Assembly (NCBI RefSeq): GCF_001021975.1
Contig: NZ_CP009928.1
Location: forward strand, 248,001-312,000
DNA: 64,000 nt
Reading direction: 5' to 3'
Source: Chryseobacterium gallinarum
GTDB lineage: Bacteria > Bacteroidota > Bacteroidia > Flavobacteriales > Weeksellaceae
The notes under the pieces were generated by a model. It worked only from the letters and a program-made list of their open reading frames with translations. It was not told the DNA's origin and did no database searches. Made by a program: the position numbers and the translations under genes. Within the stretch, counting starts at the first letter, position 1, and every line of letters starts with the position of its first letter. Below are positions 24,953-35,621 of the stretch, piece by piece.

Positions 24953-26554
24953 TTATCTTCGAGTTCTACTCTTGTCGTTAGTCCTTGCATCTTGTGCTAC
25001 ACGGAAGCCAATCCATCCGAAAGCTTTTCCTTGGTTTTTATATCTTCTTTGTCCCGGATCCAGCCAATATGCAGTATCCTGCCATGAACCTCCTTTTACT
25101 ACCCTGATGTCGTTAGAAATTGTTGAAGTTCTGTCTTTGGTATCCTTCATCATTTTTACCCTACCGTTTCCGTCAACAATAAATCTCTTTTTAGGAGAGT
25201 TATACATATCGAAAGAAGAAGTAGAATCTGAAGCTCTGTAGTACTCTAAAGAAGATTGTCTGTCACCATCTCTGAAGTTTCTGTAATCAGCAATTGTTTC
25301 TCTTTCGAATTGTCCCGGAAGACCTTTGTATACTAATCTGCCATCAGCAAGGGTATCATATTTGATCGTTCCCTCATCAATCATTTTGTAAGTTCCGTCT
25401 CCGTTTCTTACAATAGCCTGAGGCATGTTTCCTCTGTAGTAGTTGAAGTCGTTGTAATCTTCATCGATGATAGGTCTGTATACATCAGCAGTCCATTCTG
25501 CAACGTTACCGTACATACCATAGATTCCTAAATCATTAGATGGATATTGTCTTACATCTGAAGTTTGTGCAGATCCGTCATTCTTCCATCCTGCGATTCC
25601 TGAATAATCACCCTTACCCATTTTGAAGTTTTCAAGGAACATTCCCCTGTCTCTTCCTTTGGTTCCTCTTAATCTTTCGATTTGAGGTTTTTTACCCAGG
25701 TACTGGTTATATTCTCTATTTTTAGCCATTCCCAGAGCTGCATATTCCCATTCAACTTCAGTAGGAAGTCTGAATTTCTGAACCATTGCAGCGTTCGGAG
25801 CTCTGTTGGCAGCTAATAATCTCTGGTTGGTAGTTTTCATACCGGATTTTTGCTGCAATCTTTTTTCGTTGATATATCCCTGCATCTCAGGATCATTCGA
25901 TTTGAATTTATCCATATTGAATGCGGTTCCTCCCTGGTTGTTGGATTCATTGATGTATAGATCCTTTGCAATGACACCTGCCTGCATCAAAGCCTTTTCG
26001 TTGGCTCTGTCTGTCAACCATTCACAGTATCTGTTTGCCTGGGTCCAGGAAACCCCCACTACCGGATAGTAATCAAATTCCGGGGAGCGCAGATAAGTTT
26101 CATTATAATCGTTTCTAGATAATTTGTTGTCCCATAGCAAGGTATCCGGTAAAGCACCGTTATAGATTTCCTTGAAGCTAGGGTCGCTTGGAGGGAATAC
26201 ATACTTCAACCATGTAAGGTATTCGCGGTATTCGTAGTTAGTAATCTCAGTTTCTCCGATAAAGAATGAACTTACCTGCATTCTGCGTGGTGTATTATTC
26301 CAATCGTGCATAACATCATCTTTCACTAATCCCATTGTAAAAGTTCCACCTTCTACATATACCATTCCCGGCCAACCTTTCTGCTTCTGTTGCTTTCCTG
26401 CAAAAAACCAACCCTGTTTTTCGTTTGGTTTCCAACCTGTTTTACTGACAAATTTTTTGGTACCGCCACCTTTGCTGGTCCCTGATCCGCCACAGCTGGT
26501 TAATGCAAGTGTAGAACTCAATGCTATTAATGAAAACAACTTTAGTTTTTTCAT
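24953..26554 (-). CDS. gldJ: Gliding motility / T9SS lipoprotein GldJ
   Basis: Starting at 26554 the protein has 533 residues and a lipoprotein signal peptide with Cys21 (LALTSCGG). The body is a formylglycine-generating-enzyme-like (SUMF1) domain: MVYVEGGTFTMG, PVVGVSWTQANRYCEWL, FRLPTEVEWEYAA, YGMYGNVAEWTADVY and the final VVKGGSW...GFRVA. This combination and length identify GldJ, which stabilises other Gld proteins and is needed for type IX secretion in flavobacteria. It is divergent from porU. The extra in-frame codons up to 26644 lie before the signal peptide and are not used here. Confidence 0.93.
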   Translation of the reverse strand: MKKLKLFSLIALSSTLALTSCGGSGTSKGGGTKKFVSKTGWKPNEKQGWFFAGKQQKQKGWPGMVYVEGGTFTMGLVKDDVMHDWNNTPRRMQVSSFFIGETEITNYEYREYLTWLKYVFPPSDPSFKEIYNGALPDTLLWDNKLSRNDYNETYLRSPEFDYYPVVGVSWTQANRYCEWLTDRANEKALMQAGVIAKDLYINESNNQGGTAFNMDKFKSNDPEMQGYINEKRLQQKSGMKTTNQRLLAANRAPNAAMVQKFRLPTEVEWEYAALGMAKNREYNQYLGKKPQIERLRGTKGRDRGMFLENFKMGKGDYSGIAGWKNDGSAQTSDVRQYPSNDLGIYGMYGNVAEWTADVYRPIIDEDYNDFNYYRGNMPQAIVRNGDGTYKMIDEGTIKYDTLADGRLVYKGLPGQFERETIADYRNFRDGDRQSSLEYYRASDSTSSFDMYNSPKKRFIVDGNGRVKMMKDTKDRTSTISNDIRVVKGGSWQDTAYWLDPGQRRYKNQGKAFGWIGFRVAQDARTNDKSRTRR

Positions 26555-26718
26555 AGTCGATATAAATATTTTCAAAGTACAAAGAAAAAATAAATTATTC
26601 AATAAATCAAATAAAGATTTGATTTTTTTGAAAAACGTTAACAAATTAATTTTATTGTATCACAATTTAATTCTAAATTTTTCATTTATTTTGTAATTTA
26701 GCAATTTCAATAGTAAAC

Positions 26719-29700
26719 ATGAAACGAAAAATTACGCTTTTATCTTTAATCGCTTTTGCATCAACACTTTACGCTCAAAGAAACACCATAGAATGGAATG
26801 GCTCTAAAATTCAGGATTTTGGCGATACAAAATTAAATCTCCCTATTTTTAAAAATGAGGGGTTTTCGTTTAGCCAAAATAACGTTTTTATAGTAACTAA
26901 ACAAAAAATTGGAGAAAAGCAGTTGAAAGTTTCTGATCTGGCATGGGAAAGTGTTTCCAACAGAGACTTGTTCGAATTGGAAAAAAGCACGTTACCGGAT
27001 TATGATATTGCTGATGTTTCCTATTATACGGTAGATGGTGAAAGGTATGCCAGCATCAACGTTGCTCTATTTAAAAATGTGAACGGGCGTGTTCAGAGAT
27101 TATCTTCTTTCAATGTTTCAGAAGCTTCAGCTCCGCTAAATATGACAGGCGGTGTCAACAAAATAGGAACCACCAATAATCCTTTATCCAGCGGAAACTT
27201 TTATAAAATAAAGGTTGACAAGTCCGGCATATTTAAAATTACATCACAGTTTTTAAGGGATAACGGAATTAATCCAGCATCTGTTAATCCTAAAAATTTC
27301 AGAATTTATGGAAACGGAGGAATTATGCTTCCTGAATTTAACCAGGATCCACGGTATGATGCCCTGCAGGAAAATGCCATTCAGGTAGTGGGAGAAGATG
27401 ACGGGGTATGGAATGATCAGGATTATGCTCTCTTCTATGCACAGGGTCCTGACGGATACAATTTATACAGTACCAGCAATGGAAATGGATTTAAAAGAAC
27501 AGATACCAGATCCGACCGGAGCCAGAATGTAAAAAATATATACGAAGATTTTTCTTACTATTATATTAATTTCGATAAAGGTGCCGGAAAAAGAGTTCAG
27601 AACATGGATGTCAACCTTCCTGCCCAACTGATTACAAGATATGACAGCTATCAGGTAATCAATAATGATCAGAAGAATCTTATGAAAGTAGGAAGAACCT
27701 GGGTGGAAGATGCTCCTTTCAGCACGGAAAAGACCGTTACACTTACGACCAATTCTCCTATACAGGCAACAGATGTTATCAGGTACGGTACCAGGGTCAT
27801 AGGTTCCACTGCACAGCAGAATACGATTGAAATCAAAATCAATGATAAAAACCCGTCAGTCTATACGGTTCCTGCAGATACGCCTACTTACGGATATGTT
27901 TTTTTCCCAATAAAATATTTCGGGACTATATCCAACCTGACAGGAAATCAGATTACCTTTACATATAACCCCAATATTTCTGTAAACCCCAACGGAGTCT
28001 TCTACCTGGATTATGTAGAAGTACAATATAAGGAAAACCTGACCTTTAACGGTTCACAAATGAACTTCAGGGATTACTCAATTGTAAGCGGAAGCAACAA
28101 CAACTATGGTTTCAGCATTTCCAATGCTTCCAATATAGAACAGGTTTGGGATGTTACCGATATCACCAATGCCAGCAGGAAGGTAAATAAAGCGGGAGCG
28201 GGTACTTTTAGTTTTGGTTATATTGCTTCCGACCAGTATTTCAATAATGAATTTGTAGCATTCCGTTCTGATGCTGCTTTCACTCCGCAGTTTGTAGGAA
28301 GGGTCAACAATCAAAACCTCTCTGCGTTACAGAATGTAGATTACCTGATCCTGACGGTTCCTGAAATGATGGGGCAAGCTCAGAGACTGGCAAGTTATCA
28401 TCAGACGAAAAATAATTATAAAGTAGAAATAGTAGATGTCAATAAAATCTATGAAGAGTTTGGAAGCGGAAGCAAAGATCTTACTGCAATAAGGGATTTC
28501 GTAACGAAGCTCAATACCACACAAGGAAAATTAAAGTATGTGTTTATCCTCGGGGACGCTTCTTTTGATTATAAAAACAGGGTTCCCAATAATACCAATG
28601 TAGTTCCCTCCTACCAGAGTGAATATTCCTCAGATGTTATTTCCTCTTTTGTGACCGACGACTATATTGTAATGACCCAGCCCCAAACGGCATCCGTTAT
28701 TGAAAATAACCTTCCGGATATTCCTGTGGGAAGGATTCCCGCAGCCAATGTCTCTGAAGCCGGTGATATGATCAGCAAAACTCTTGCCTATTATAATTCC
28801 CATTCCGGGCAATCCAGTCCTTTTGGGGAATGGCGGATGAAACTTGATTTTGTGGTGGATGATGACCGGGATGGAGGAAGTCCTTTCCATGATGTAATGA
28901 ATAATACGTTGGTCAATATTTTTGAACAACCGGGGCAGCAGGATCTTAAGGAATACAATGTAAGAAAATTATATATGGACGCCTTCCCTGCTCAAAGTAC
29001 TGCGGCAGGACCAAGATTCCCTCAGGTCACCCAGGGGATTACCAATGCAATCGGAAACAGCTTATATTTATTCTATTTCGGACATGGAGGAATCAATGGC
29101 TGGGCCCAGGAGAGAGTACTGACCAGTACGGAAATTCAGAATTCCAATAATTTTTCAAATATTTACAGCAGATTCCCTTTTGTTTCTACCATTACCTGTG
29201 AGTTTACGTTATGGGATGACCCTGCCACTTATTCTGCAGGCGAACAGTTTATTAAATTAAAACAGGGAGGAGCTGCCGCCATGATTACTTCCAGCCGTGC
29301 CATCGGGGTAGATTACGGACGTGATTTTACGGATATTTATACTAAAAATATCTTTAAATTAACCAATGATGATTTTGATACCCTGGGATATGCCCATTTA
29401 ATTGCTAAAAAACAAAAAGGAGCCAACAGTAATCATTTAAAGGTCAACCTTCTGGGGGATCCTGCCATGAAGCTAAGCAGACCGCAAAGGCTTTTGGTGA
29501 TTGATAATATTGAAACTCCCGTTCCGGGATTAATCCGTGGATTGGACTTTGTAAAAATCAAAGGTCATATCAACAATCCGAATGGTACGTTAAACAATAC
29601 TTTTAACGGGAGAGTCTCCATTAATATCTTTGATAAGAGATTAAATAAAAAAACCTTAAATAACAACGGGGCCCTATCTCCTGTCTTAAATTATACAGAG

Positions 29701-30615
29701 GAAGGAAGTCCTATTGTAAAAGCTGCAGGTACTGCCGTAAACGGCGTATTCACTGCAGAGTTCTATGTTCCTAAAGACATCAATTATGCTGTTGGAGAAG
29801 GAAGAATATTGACCTATGCAGACAATAAGGTTACCGATGTTTTCAATAACCAGGCAGTACAGGTAGGTGATATCAATCCTAACGGAGTGAATGACAACCA
29901 GCCTCCGAAAGTAAAATTATATATGAACAATACCAATTTTGCAGACGGAGGAATTACCAATCAGAATCCAATGCTTCTTGCCTGCCTTACGGATGACACG
30001 GGAATTAATTCTACAGGATCCGGTGTGGGGCACGATATTACAGTGTATCTGGACGGGCAAATTATTAATACTGTTGTTTTAAATGATTTCTATGCTGCAG
30101 GAGAAGGAAACGGATGCCTGAATCCGGGGCTTGCCGATTATCAAAAAGGAAATGTAACCTATCCATTTAAAAATTTAGCTATTGGACAACACCAGCTCAC
30201 ATTTAAAGTTTGGGACATAAACAATAATTCAACAACTGCTACGTTAAATTTTGAAGTTAAGGATGAATCTGATCAGCATCTGACTATTAACCGTCCGCTG
30301 AACTGGCCTAATCCTTTTACCAATAAAACGTACATTCAGTTTGAACACAACTGTGATGACATCTTAAATGTGAATGTACAGATTTATACAATTACCGGAA
30401 GATTGGTAAGAACATTATCACAGGCGGTAGTTGCGGAACCGTTCCTGCAAGGCTTTAGAACTCCTCGCCAGGCTATAGAATGGGACGGAAGAGATGATTT
30501 TGGTTCTACAGTAGCAAAAGGTACGTATATTTTTAAGATATTTGCAAAAAGTCAAAATCAAGAAAAATGCAAAGGAAGTGCTACAGCTGTAGAAAAAATG
30601 GTACTTTTGAAATAA
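26719..30615 (+). CDS. porU: T9SS sortase PorU (gingipain-like C25 peptidase)
   Basis: The 1298-residue protein has a signal peptide (MKRKITLLSLIAFASTLYAQ), a long N-terminal beta-rich region, a C25 peptidase domain and a C-terminal sorting-like domain (WPNPFTNKTYIQF to EKMVLLK). The catalytic His789 (YFGHGGING) and Cys827 (STITCEFT) are visible. PorU sits on the cell surface, removes C-terminal sorting domains from T9SS cargo and attaches cargo to lipid anchors. The next gene, porV, follows after 59 bp and encodes its membrane partner. Confidence 0.96.
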   Translation: MKRKITLLSLIAFASTLYAQRNTIEWNGSKIQDFGDTKLNLPIFKNEGFSFSQNNVFIVTKQKIGEKQLKVSDLAWESVSNRDLFELEKSTLPDYDIADVSYYTVDGERYASINVALFKNVNGRVQRLSSFNVSEASAPLNMTGGVNKIGTTNNPLSSGNFYKIKVDKSGIFKITSQFLRDNGINPASVNPKNFRIYGNGGIMLPEFNQDPRYDALQENAIQVVGEDDGVWNDQDYALFYAQGPDGYNLYSTSNGNGFKRTDTRSDRSQNVKNIYEDFSYYYINFDKGAGKRVQNMDVNLPAQLITRYDSYQVINNDQKNLMKVGRTWVEDAPFSTEKTVTLTTNSPIQATDVIRYGTRVIGSTAQQNTIEIKINDKNPSVYTVPADTPTYGYVFFPIKYFGTISNLTGNQITFTYNPNISVNPNGVFYLDYVEVQYKENLTFNGSQMNFRDYSIVSGSNNNYGFSISNASNIEQVWDVTDITNASRKVNKAGAGTFSFGYIASDQYFNNEFVAFRSDAAFTPQFVGRVNNQNLSALQNVDYLILTVPEMMGQAQRLASYHQTKNNYKVEIVDVNKIYEEFGSGSKDLTAIRDFVTKLNTTQGKLKYVFILGDASFDYKNRVPNNTNVVPSYQSEYSSDVISSFVTDDYIVMTQPQTASVIENNLPDIPVGRIPAANVSEAGDMISKTLAYYNSHSGQSSPFGEWRMKLDFVVDDDRDGGSPFHDVMNNTLVNIFEQPGQQDLKEYNVRKLYMDAFPAQSTAAGPRFPQVTQGITNAIGNSLYLFYFGHGGINGWAQERVLTSTEIQNSNNFSNIYSRFPFVSTITCEFTLWDDPATYSAGEQFIKLKQGGAAAMITSSRAIGVDYGRDFTDIYTKNIFKLTNDDFDTLGYAHLIAKKQKGANSNHLKVNLLGDPAMKLSRPQRLLVIDNIETPVPGLIRGLDFVKIKGHINNPNGTLNNTFNGRVSINIFDKRLNKKTLNNNGALSPVLNYTEEGSPIVKAAGTAVNGVFTAEFYVPKDINYAVGEGRILTYADNKVTDVFNNQAVQVGDINPNGVNDNQPPKVKLYMNNTNFADGGITNQNPMLLACLTDDTGINSTGSGVGHDITVYLDGQIINTVVLNDFYAAGEGNGCLNPGLADYQKGNVTYPFKNLAIGQHQLTFKVWDINNNSTTATLNFEVKDESDQHLTINRPLNWPNPFTNKTYIQFEHNCDDILNVNVQIYTITGRLVRTLSQAVVAEPFLQGFRTPRQAIEWDGRDDFGSTVAKGTYIFKIFAKSQNQEKCKGSATAVEKMVLLK

Positions 30616-30674
30616 TTAAATAATACATAGACAATAAAATTAATAAAAAACTGATAATATATAAAAGACAACAT

Positions 30675-31838
30675 ATGAATTTAACTACTAAACTGCTTTT
30701 AGGATTTGGTTTAAGTGCTGGTTTTCTAGGCTATTCGCAAGATTTAGGTAAAGTAGGCCCAGTATTGACCGGAGCTCCTTTCCTAAGAATTGCACCGGAT
30801 GCAAGATCAGGAGGTATGGGAGACCAGGGGGTAGTAACCTCTTCGGATGCTTTTTCTCAATTCTGGAACGCCGCAAAATATCCTTTTAGCAGCTCAAGTT
30901 CTTCCATTGGTCTTAACTATACGCCATACATGGGGAAACTTACCAATGATGTATTCTTATTATACGCTGCATTTCATAAATTCCTGGGACAGGAAGAAAG
31001 ATCTACCATTTCTGCAAGTATCTATTATTTCAATATGGGGCAGGTAGACCTTACTCAATTGGTAGGTACGGAAGTAGCTTCGATGGGTACATCAAAACCC
31101 AATGAATTCTCCATTGATGTGGCTTACGGCATGAAGCTTTCCGACTCCTATTCCATGGCAGTGACAGGTAGATTCATTCGTTCTGACTTAGCCGGCGGAT
31201 TCAACACCGACACCACTCTTAAAGCGGCCAACTCTTTTGCAGTAGATATTTCAGGATACTATACTTCTCCAAGATTCTCCAGTATCGGAGGTTATGATGG
31301 TAAAGTAAACGCAGGTTTTGCTGTCCAGAACCTGGGTCCTAAACTTGATTATACAGGAAATGAAGAATCAAGATCCTACCTGCCGACAATGGCAAGATTA
31401 GGAGTTGGATATGATATGTACCTGGATGACCTGAACAGAATCGGAATCAGTGTGGAAGGTTCGAAACTTTTAGTTCCGGGATCTGAGTATGTAGGTATAG
31501 ACCCTAATACAAGACAACCCAGATACGAAATTCCGAATGTGGGTGTAATGGCAGGTATCGGGAAATCTTTCAAAAATAAAAACAGCATCATGTATAGTGG
31601 CGCCCTGGAATATTCATATGATAATGCTTTCTCCGTAAGAGGAGGTTACTTCCATGAAAGTGAAGAGCAGGGAGCAAGACAGTTTGCCACTGCCGGTATT
31701 GGGTTAAAATACCGTTCGTTTGCCCTTGATCTGTCTTACCTGATCAACATGTCTAAAATCAATACAGCTTTAGATAATACCTTACGTTTTGGTCTTACCT
31801 GGAATATAGGAGACGAAACATCAAACAATGATCGTTAA
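30675..31838 (+). CDS. porV: T9SS outer-membrane protein PorV
   Basis: The 387-residue protein has a signal peptide (LLLGFGLSAGFLGYSQ) and the PorV opening GAPFLRIAPDARSGGMGDQGVVTSSDAFSQFWNAAKYPF, then FadL-like beta strands ending TLRFGLTWNIGD. PorV collects cargo from the SprA translocon and brings it to PorU. It directly follows porU and ends at a strong terminator, so porU-porV is the transcript. Confidence 0.95.
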   Translation: MNLTTKLLLGFGLSAGFLGYSQDLGKVGPVLTGAPFLRIAPDARSGGMGDQGVVTSSDAFSQFWNAAKYPFSSSSSSIGLNYTPYMGKLTNDVFLLYAAFHKFLGQEERSTISASIYYFNMGQVDLTQLVGTEVASMGTSKPNEFSIDVAYGMKLSDSYSMAVTGRFIRSDLAGGFNTDTTLKAANSFAVDISGYYTSPRFSSIGGYDGKVNAGFAVQNLGPKLDYTGNEESRSYLPTMARLGVGYDMYLDDLNRIGISVEGSKLLVPGSEYVGIDPNTRQPRYEIPNVGVMAGIGKSFKNKNSIMYSGALEYSYDNAFSVRGGYFHESEEQGARQFATAGIGLKYRSFALDLSYLINMSKINTALDNTLRFGLTWNIGDETSNNDR

Positions 31839-31855
31839 GATAACATCAATCATAC

Positions 31856-31882
31856 AAAGCCTCATGATCATGAGGCTTTTTT
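31856..31882 (+). terminator. Terminator of porU-porV
   Basis: A perfect palindrome with 12-bp arms (AAAGCCTCATGA and its complement) is followed by a T run, 18 bases after the porV stop. Confidence 0.92.
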
Positions 31883-31899
31883 GTTAAAGAATACCAAAG

Positions 31900-32313
31900 A
31901 TGAAAAAAAATATCCTGATATTTTTGACAATACTAAGCAGCCCCGTTTGTTTCTCACAAACTAATCTTATCAATAAAAATTTTCAAACCGTCATAGGAAA
32001 TGTCTGTGAAGAGACGAGCGAACCTGACCCCTGTGCCGGATATACGATCTATCTCCTATTGAACTTTAAAAACAACCAGGTTTCCATCACAGAAAAAAAT
32101 GTAAGGTCATGCAGTGAATCTGTCAAATACCAAATCAAGGCCAATTGGAAACAAAAACCAGATGGCAAGATCATTCTATTCTATCCCGGAAAACTTCCGG
32201 AAGATCATTTTTTAGAAGGATTCCGGTTACAATACAAAGGAAAACAGCTTACAGGATATAAAAAAGACTGGCAAGGGCATATGGTGGAATATGAGTTTAA
32301 GACTATCCAATAA
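31900..32313 (+). CDS. Small secreted protein of unknown function
   Basis: The 137-residue protein has a signal peptide (MKKNILIFLTILSSPVCFSQ) and a short beta-rich domain with three cysteines (VCEETSEPDPCAG and RSCSE), probably disulfide-linked in the periplasm or outside. I do not recognise the family. It starts 17 nt after the porV terminator and has no clear promoter box, so it may depend on read-through or an atypical promoter. Confidence 0.6.
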   Translation: MKKNILIFLTILSSPVCFSQTNLINKNFQTVIGNVCEETSEPDPCAGYTIYLLLNFKNNQVSITEKNVRSCSESVKYQIKANWKQKPDGKIILFYPGKLPEDHFLEGFRLQYKGKQLTGYKKDWQGHMVEYEFKTIQ

Positions 32314-32549
32314 TCAGTTACCCGGCTGATAATCCCTATCCCAAGGCATAAACAAGGTCTTCAGCAGGATTACAATATCTTTTGAACAATATAAAAACAA
32401 TCTCCGGTCTAATGTTTTTTACCACTGTATATTCGCAATACCGGATTTCACTTATATCCACTTTGAAAACTAACTATTAACAAGGTAAAAAAATAACATT
32501 TAAGTGTACAAAAGTTTCTTCTTTATGGCGATTTTTTAAATCCAATGGC

Positions 32550-32557
32550 TATTTTTG
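32550..32557 (+). promoter_or_regulatory. -7 box of the FUSC gene (TATTTTTG, 4 nt before ATG)
   Basis: Exact TAnnTTTG match ending 4 nt before the ATG at 32562, predicting a nearly leaderless mRNA. A -33 TTG at normal spacing is not obvious. Confidence 0.5.
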
Positions 32558-32561
32558 TAGT

Positions 32562-34817
32562 ATGAACTATTCGGCGGAGCTTAAAAAATTTGTAACCAGT
32601 CAATATGTATATTCTGCAATCAGAATTACATTAGCTACTGTTCTGCCTTGCCTGGTCCTTGCCCACTTCGGCATTTTAAAAGAATACTTCTTATTTCCTC
32701 TGGGGACCAGCTTCGTAGCGCTTACCGATCAGCCAGGACCTTTTATCCGAAGGAGAAACGCTCTTGCCTTTGCCATCTGCTGCTTTGTTTTTGTGGCACT
32801 TATTGCCAGTTTGGTGATGAACTTCAAAATCCTGGTACTTCTTGAGATTATTGTATTCGGAATGTTTTTTTCCCTGATCGGAGTATACGGGCAAAGGCTG
32901 GCTGCCGTGGGTTCGTTATCATTGGTGGTACTCGCCATCTTTATTGACGGACATCTTACCGGAAGCAATATCTTAAAGAGCTTGCTTATCTTTGCCTGCG
33001 GATGTATCTGGTTTTTGCTTATATTTCTTGTTGTAACAACCATTCGTCCTTATAAGCTGGCAGGTCAGATGATTGGAGAAAACTACCTTCAGCTGGCTGA
33101 ATTTTTAAAGATAAAAGCCAATTATTACCAGAAAAATCCTGATTTTAATAAGCTTACTACCCAGGTTATTGCCAAACAGATTGAAATCAAAAACCTGCAG
33201 GAAGATACCAGGGAAACAGTTTTCAAAACAAGGACAATTGTTAATGAATCTACTACCACCAGCCGTTTGCTGATGCTGATGTTCCTGAATTCTATGGACC
33301 TTCATGAAAAGCTGATGACTTCTGAAAGTGATTATCAGAAACTGCAGCAAAGCTTTGAAGACAGCATGATCCTGGTCAATATTCATGATTATCTCAACCT
33401 TCTGGCTGAAGAAATTACCAATATCGGGATTGCTCTTCAGAGCGGTACCCGCGCAAAGCCGATGTTCAATCTTGAGCTTGAACTAAAAAACCTCAATTAT
33501 CACTATTTCGAGCTCAGGAATAAACAATTATCTCCCGACAACCTGGAAAATTTCATGATCCTGCGCCAGATCCTGATGCGCATCAATGAAATTACCAAAG
33601 AGATCAACGAAATTTATAAAGTATTTTCCCAGAATGTAAAACTGGCAAAAAGTTTATCCACCGGATTAGACTTAAAGAAGTTCATGCCCAATGAGCCCAA
33701 ACTTAATGCTAAGGTTTTAAGGAATAATATCTCTTTATCTTCTTCCCATTTTCGTCATGCCATAAGGATTACAACCGCTTTACTGCTGGGCTACCTTTTC
33801 TCTATGTTCGATTTTCTGGGACTGGGGCATACCTACTGGATATTAATTACGATTACTGCCATTTTAAAGCCGGCTTATTCCATTACCAAGAAGCGAAATC
33901 TTCTGCGTCTTTACGGAACTATTACAGGGGCTGTCATAGCTTATATAATTCTGCATTTTATCCATATTAACGGAATATTGTTCGCCATATTACTGATCAG
34001 CATGATCATGTGTTTCAGCTTTTTGAAAGGACGTTATTATTGGGCCGTATTATTTATGACCATTTATGTTTTCCTGAGTTTCAATTTTTTAAACCCCGGA
34101 AAAATAGACATTATATTCAAAGACAGGGTTTTAGATACTGCAATTGCAGGCATCATCGCTTTTGCTGTATCATATATTATATTGCCTGTATGGGAGCATA
34201 CCCAAAACCTGGATCTGATGAAAAAATCTGCTGCAGATAACCTCATCTATTTCCAAAGTGTTATTTCTAAGTTTCTACAGGGTGATTTTGACCTTGAAGA
34301 TTATAAGGTAAAGCGGAAAAATGCGATCATTTCCCTGGCCAATCTTTCCGATAATTTTCAAAGAATGATTTCCGATCCCAAGAACCAGCAGAAAAAACTG
34401 GAAGTCGTTCATCAGTTTGTAGCCACCTCCCATCTTATCACAGCTTATACGGCTTCTTTGTCTCAATATTCTAAAAGCAATGAGCAATATCCTGAAATAG
34501 ACGCTGAAAGCTGGAGCAGAAAAATTGAAGCCGAAATGCAGCAAACCTCAACTTTACTGAACGGGGAGAATATTACTGAAGCTCTTAGGATGGAAAGCCG
34601 TCTTGAACCTGAAGATTCTTCCATTGAAGATATGCTTCTGAAAAGAAAAACTGAAATTGAGGAAAATGATATCATCGACAGAAGGGATCCCGACAAGATT
34701 TCTCATCTTACGGAGCTTAAAAACATCCATGATATTCTTGAACTGATCTATGATGTTGCCAAAGAACAGAGAAAAGTAATTGAAAAATACAGGGCTGAAA
34801 AGGTAGGAGAATCCTAA
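32562..34817 (+). CDS. FUSC/YccS-family inner-membrane protein
   Basis: The 751-residue protein has two blocks of membrane helices (about residues 14-160 and 400-530), each followed by a long soluble helical region. This is the duplicated YccS/FUSC design related to aromatic-acid efflux proteins (AaeB). Landmarks are YFLFPLGTSFVALTDQPGPF in the first block and HAIRITTALLLGYLF with YWILITITAILKPAYS in the second. It may export aromatic acids, but the substrate is unknown and there is no adaptor or channel gene nearby. Confidence 0.82.
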   Translation: MNYSAELKKFVTSQYVYSAIRITLATVLPCLVLAHFGILKEYFLFPLGTSFVALTDQPGPFIRRRNALAFAICCFVFVALIASLVMNFKILVLLEIIVFGMFFSLIGVYGQRLAAVGSLSLVVLAIFIDGHLTGSNILKSLLIFACGCIWFLLIFLVVTTIRPYKLAGQMIGENYLQLAEFLKIKANYYQKNPDFNKLTTQVIAKQIEIKNLQEDTRETVFKTRTIVNESTTTSRLLMLMFLNSMDLHEKLMTSESDYQKLQQSFEDSMILVNIHDYLNLLAEEITNIGIALQSGTRAKPMFNLELELKNLNYHYFELRNKQLSPDNLENFMILRQILMRINEITKEINEIYKVFSQNVKLAKSLSTGLDLKKFMPNEPKLNAKVLRNNISLSSSHFRHAIRITTALLLGYLFSMFDFLGLGHTYWILITITAILKPAYSITKKRNLLRLYGTITGAVIAYIILHFIHINGILFAILLISMIMCFSFLKGRYYWAVLFMTIYVFLSFNFLNPGKIDIIFKDRVLDTAIAGIIAFAVSYIILPVWEHTQNLDLMKKSAADNLIYFQSVISKFLQGDFDLEDYKVKRKNAIISLANLSDNFQRMISDPKNQQKKLEVVHQFVATSHLITAYTASLSQYSKSNEQYPEIDAESWSRKIEAEMQQTSTLLNGENITEALRMESRLEPEDSSIEDMLLKRKTEIEENDIIDRRDPDKISHLTELKNIHDILELIYDVAKEQRKVIEKYRAEKVGES

Positions 34818-34892
34818 TACTTTATATTTTGTTAATTGTCCTATGGCAATCCGGTTTTTGGCTAATTGTAATATCTTAGTTAAAAATAAACC

Positions 34893-35621
34893 ATGGAAAA
34901 ACTGCCAATTCACATTTCATTATTTTTTGGAATCATCACTTTCGTGACCTTACTGCTATTTTGCTGGTCAGTCAAAAATTCTGATTCAAAAATTATACAG
35001 TCAAAAGCAGGAATAATCTTTCTTATCCTGTTCTGTTGGCTGATGATTCAGGCAGCTTTATCTTTGAATGGTGTATATAATAGTGATTTAAATTCACTGC
35101 CCCCAAAAATTGTATTGTTTGGGATCCTTCCGCCGGTGTTTGTTATGATTTTTATTTTTAATCTGGAAAAAGGAAAATTGTTTATTGATCACCTGTCACT
35201 TTTGCATATTACTTATCTAAATACAATAAGAATTTTTGTTGAAATAATTCTATATGAGCTATTCCTATACAAAACGGTGCCTGAACTTATGACATTTAAA
35301 GGAATTAACTTTGATATTCTCGCAGGTATTTCGGCTCCGTTTATTGCTTATTATGGAATAAGAATATCAAAAATAAGTAGAAATTTTATTGTATGCTGGA
35401 ATATTCTAAGTCTTGCACTACTGCTCAATATAGTATTAATTGCGTTTCTTTCAGCGCCATCTCCGTTACAAAAGATTGCATTTCACCAGCCTAATATTGC
35501 CATACTTTACTTTCCATTTAGCTGGCTCCCTACATTTATTGTTCCTGTCGTTCTTTTTGGACACCTTGTTTCCATACGGCAGTTATTAAAACAGAAACCA
35601 TCTACTCCTCCACAATCGTAA
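34893..35621 (+). CDS. Polytopic membrane protein of unknown function
   Basis: The 242-residue protein has six or seven hydrophobic helices (SLFFGIITFVTLLLFCW, AGIIFLILFCWLMIQA, IVLFGILPPVFVMIFIF, FIVCWNILSLALLLNIVLI, PFSWLPTFIVPVVLFG) and no soluble domain or known motif. Its last 20 bases overlap the 3' end of the convergent phosphopantetheinyl transferase gene. A TATCTTAG box (one mismatch) lies 13 nt before the ATG. Confidence 0.65.
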   Translation: MEKLPIHISLFFGIITFVTLLLFCWSVKNSDSKIIQSKAGIIFLILFCWLMIQAALSLNGVYNSDLNSLPPKIVLFGILPPVFVMIFIFNLEKGKLFIDHLSLLHITYLNTIRIFVEIILYELFLYKTVPELMTFKGINFDILAGISAPFIAYYGIRISKISRNFIVCWNILSLALLLNIVLIAFLSAPSPLQKIAFHQPNIAILYFPFSWLPTFIVPVVLFGHLVSIRQLLKQKPSTPPQS

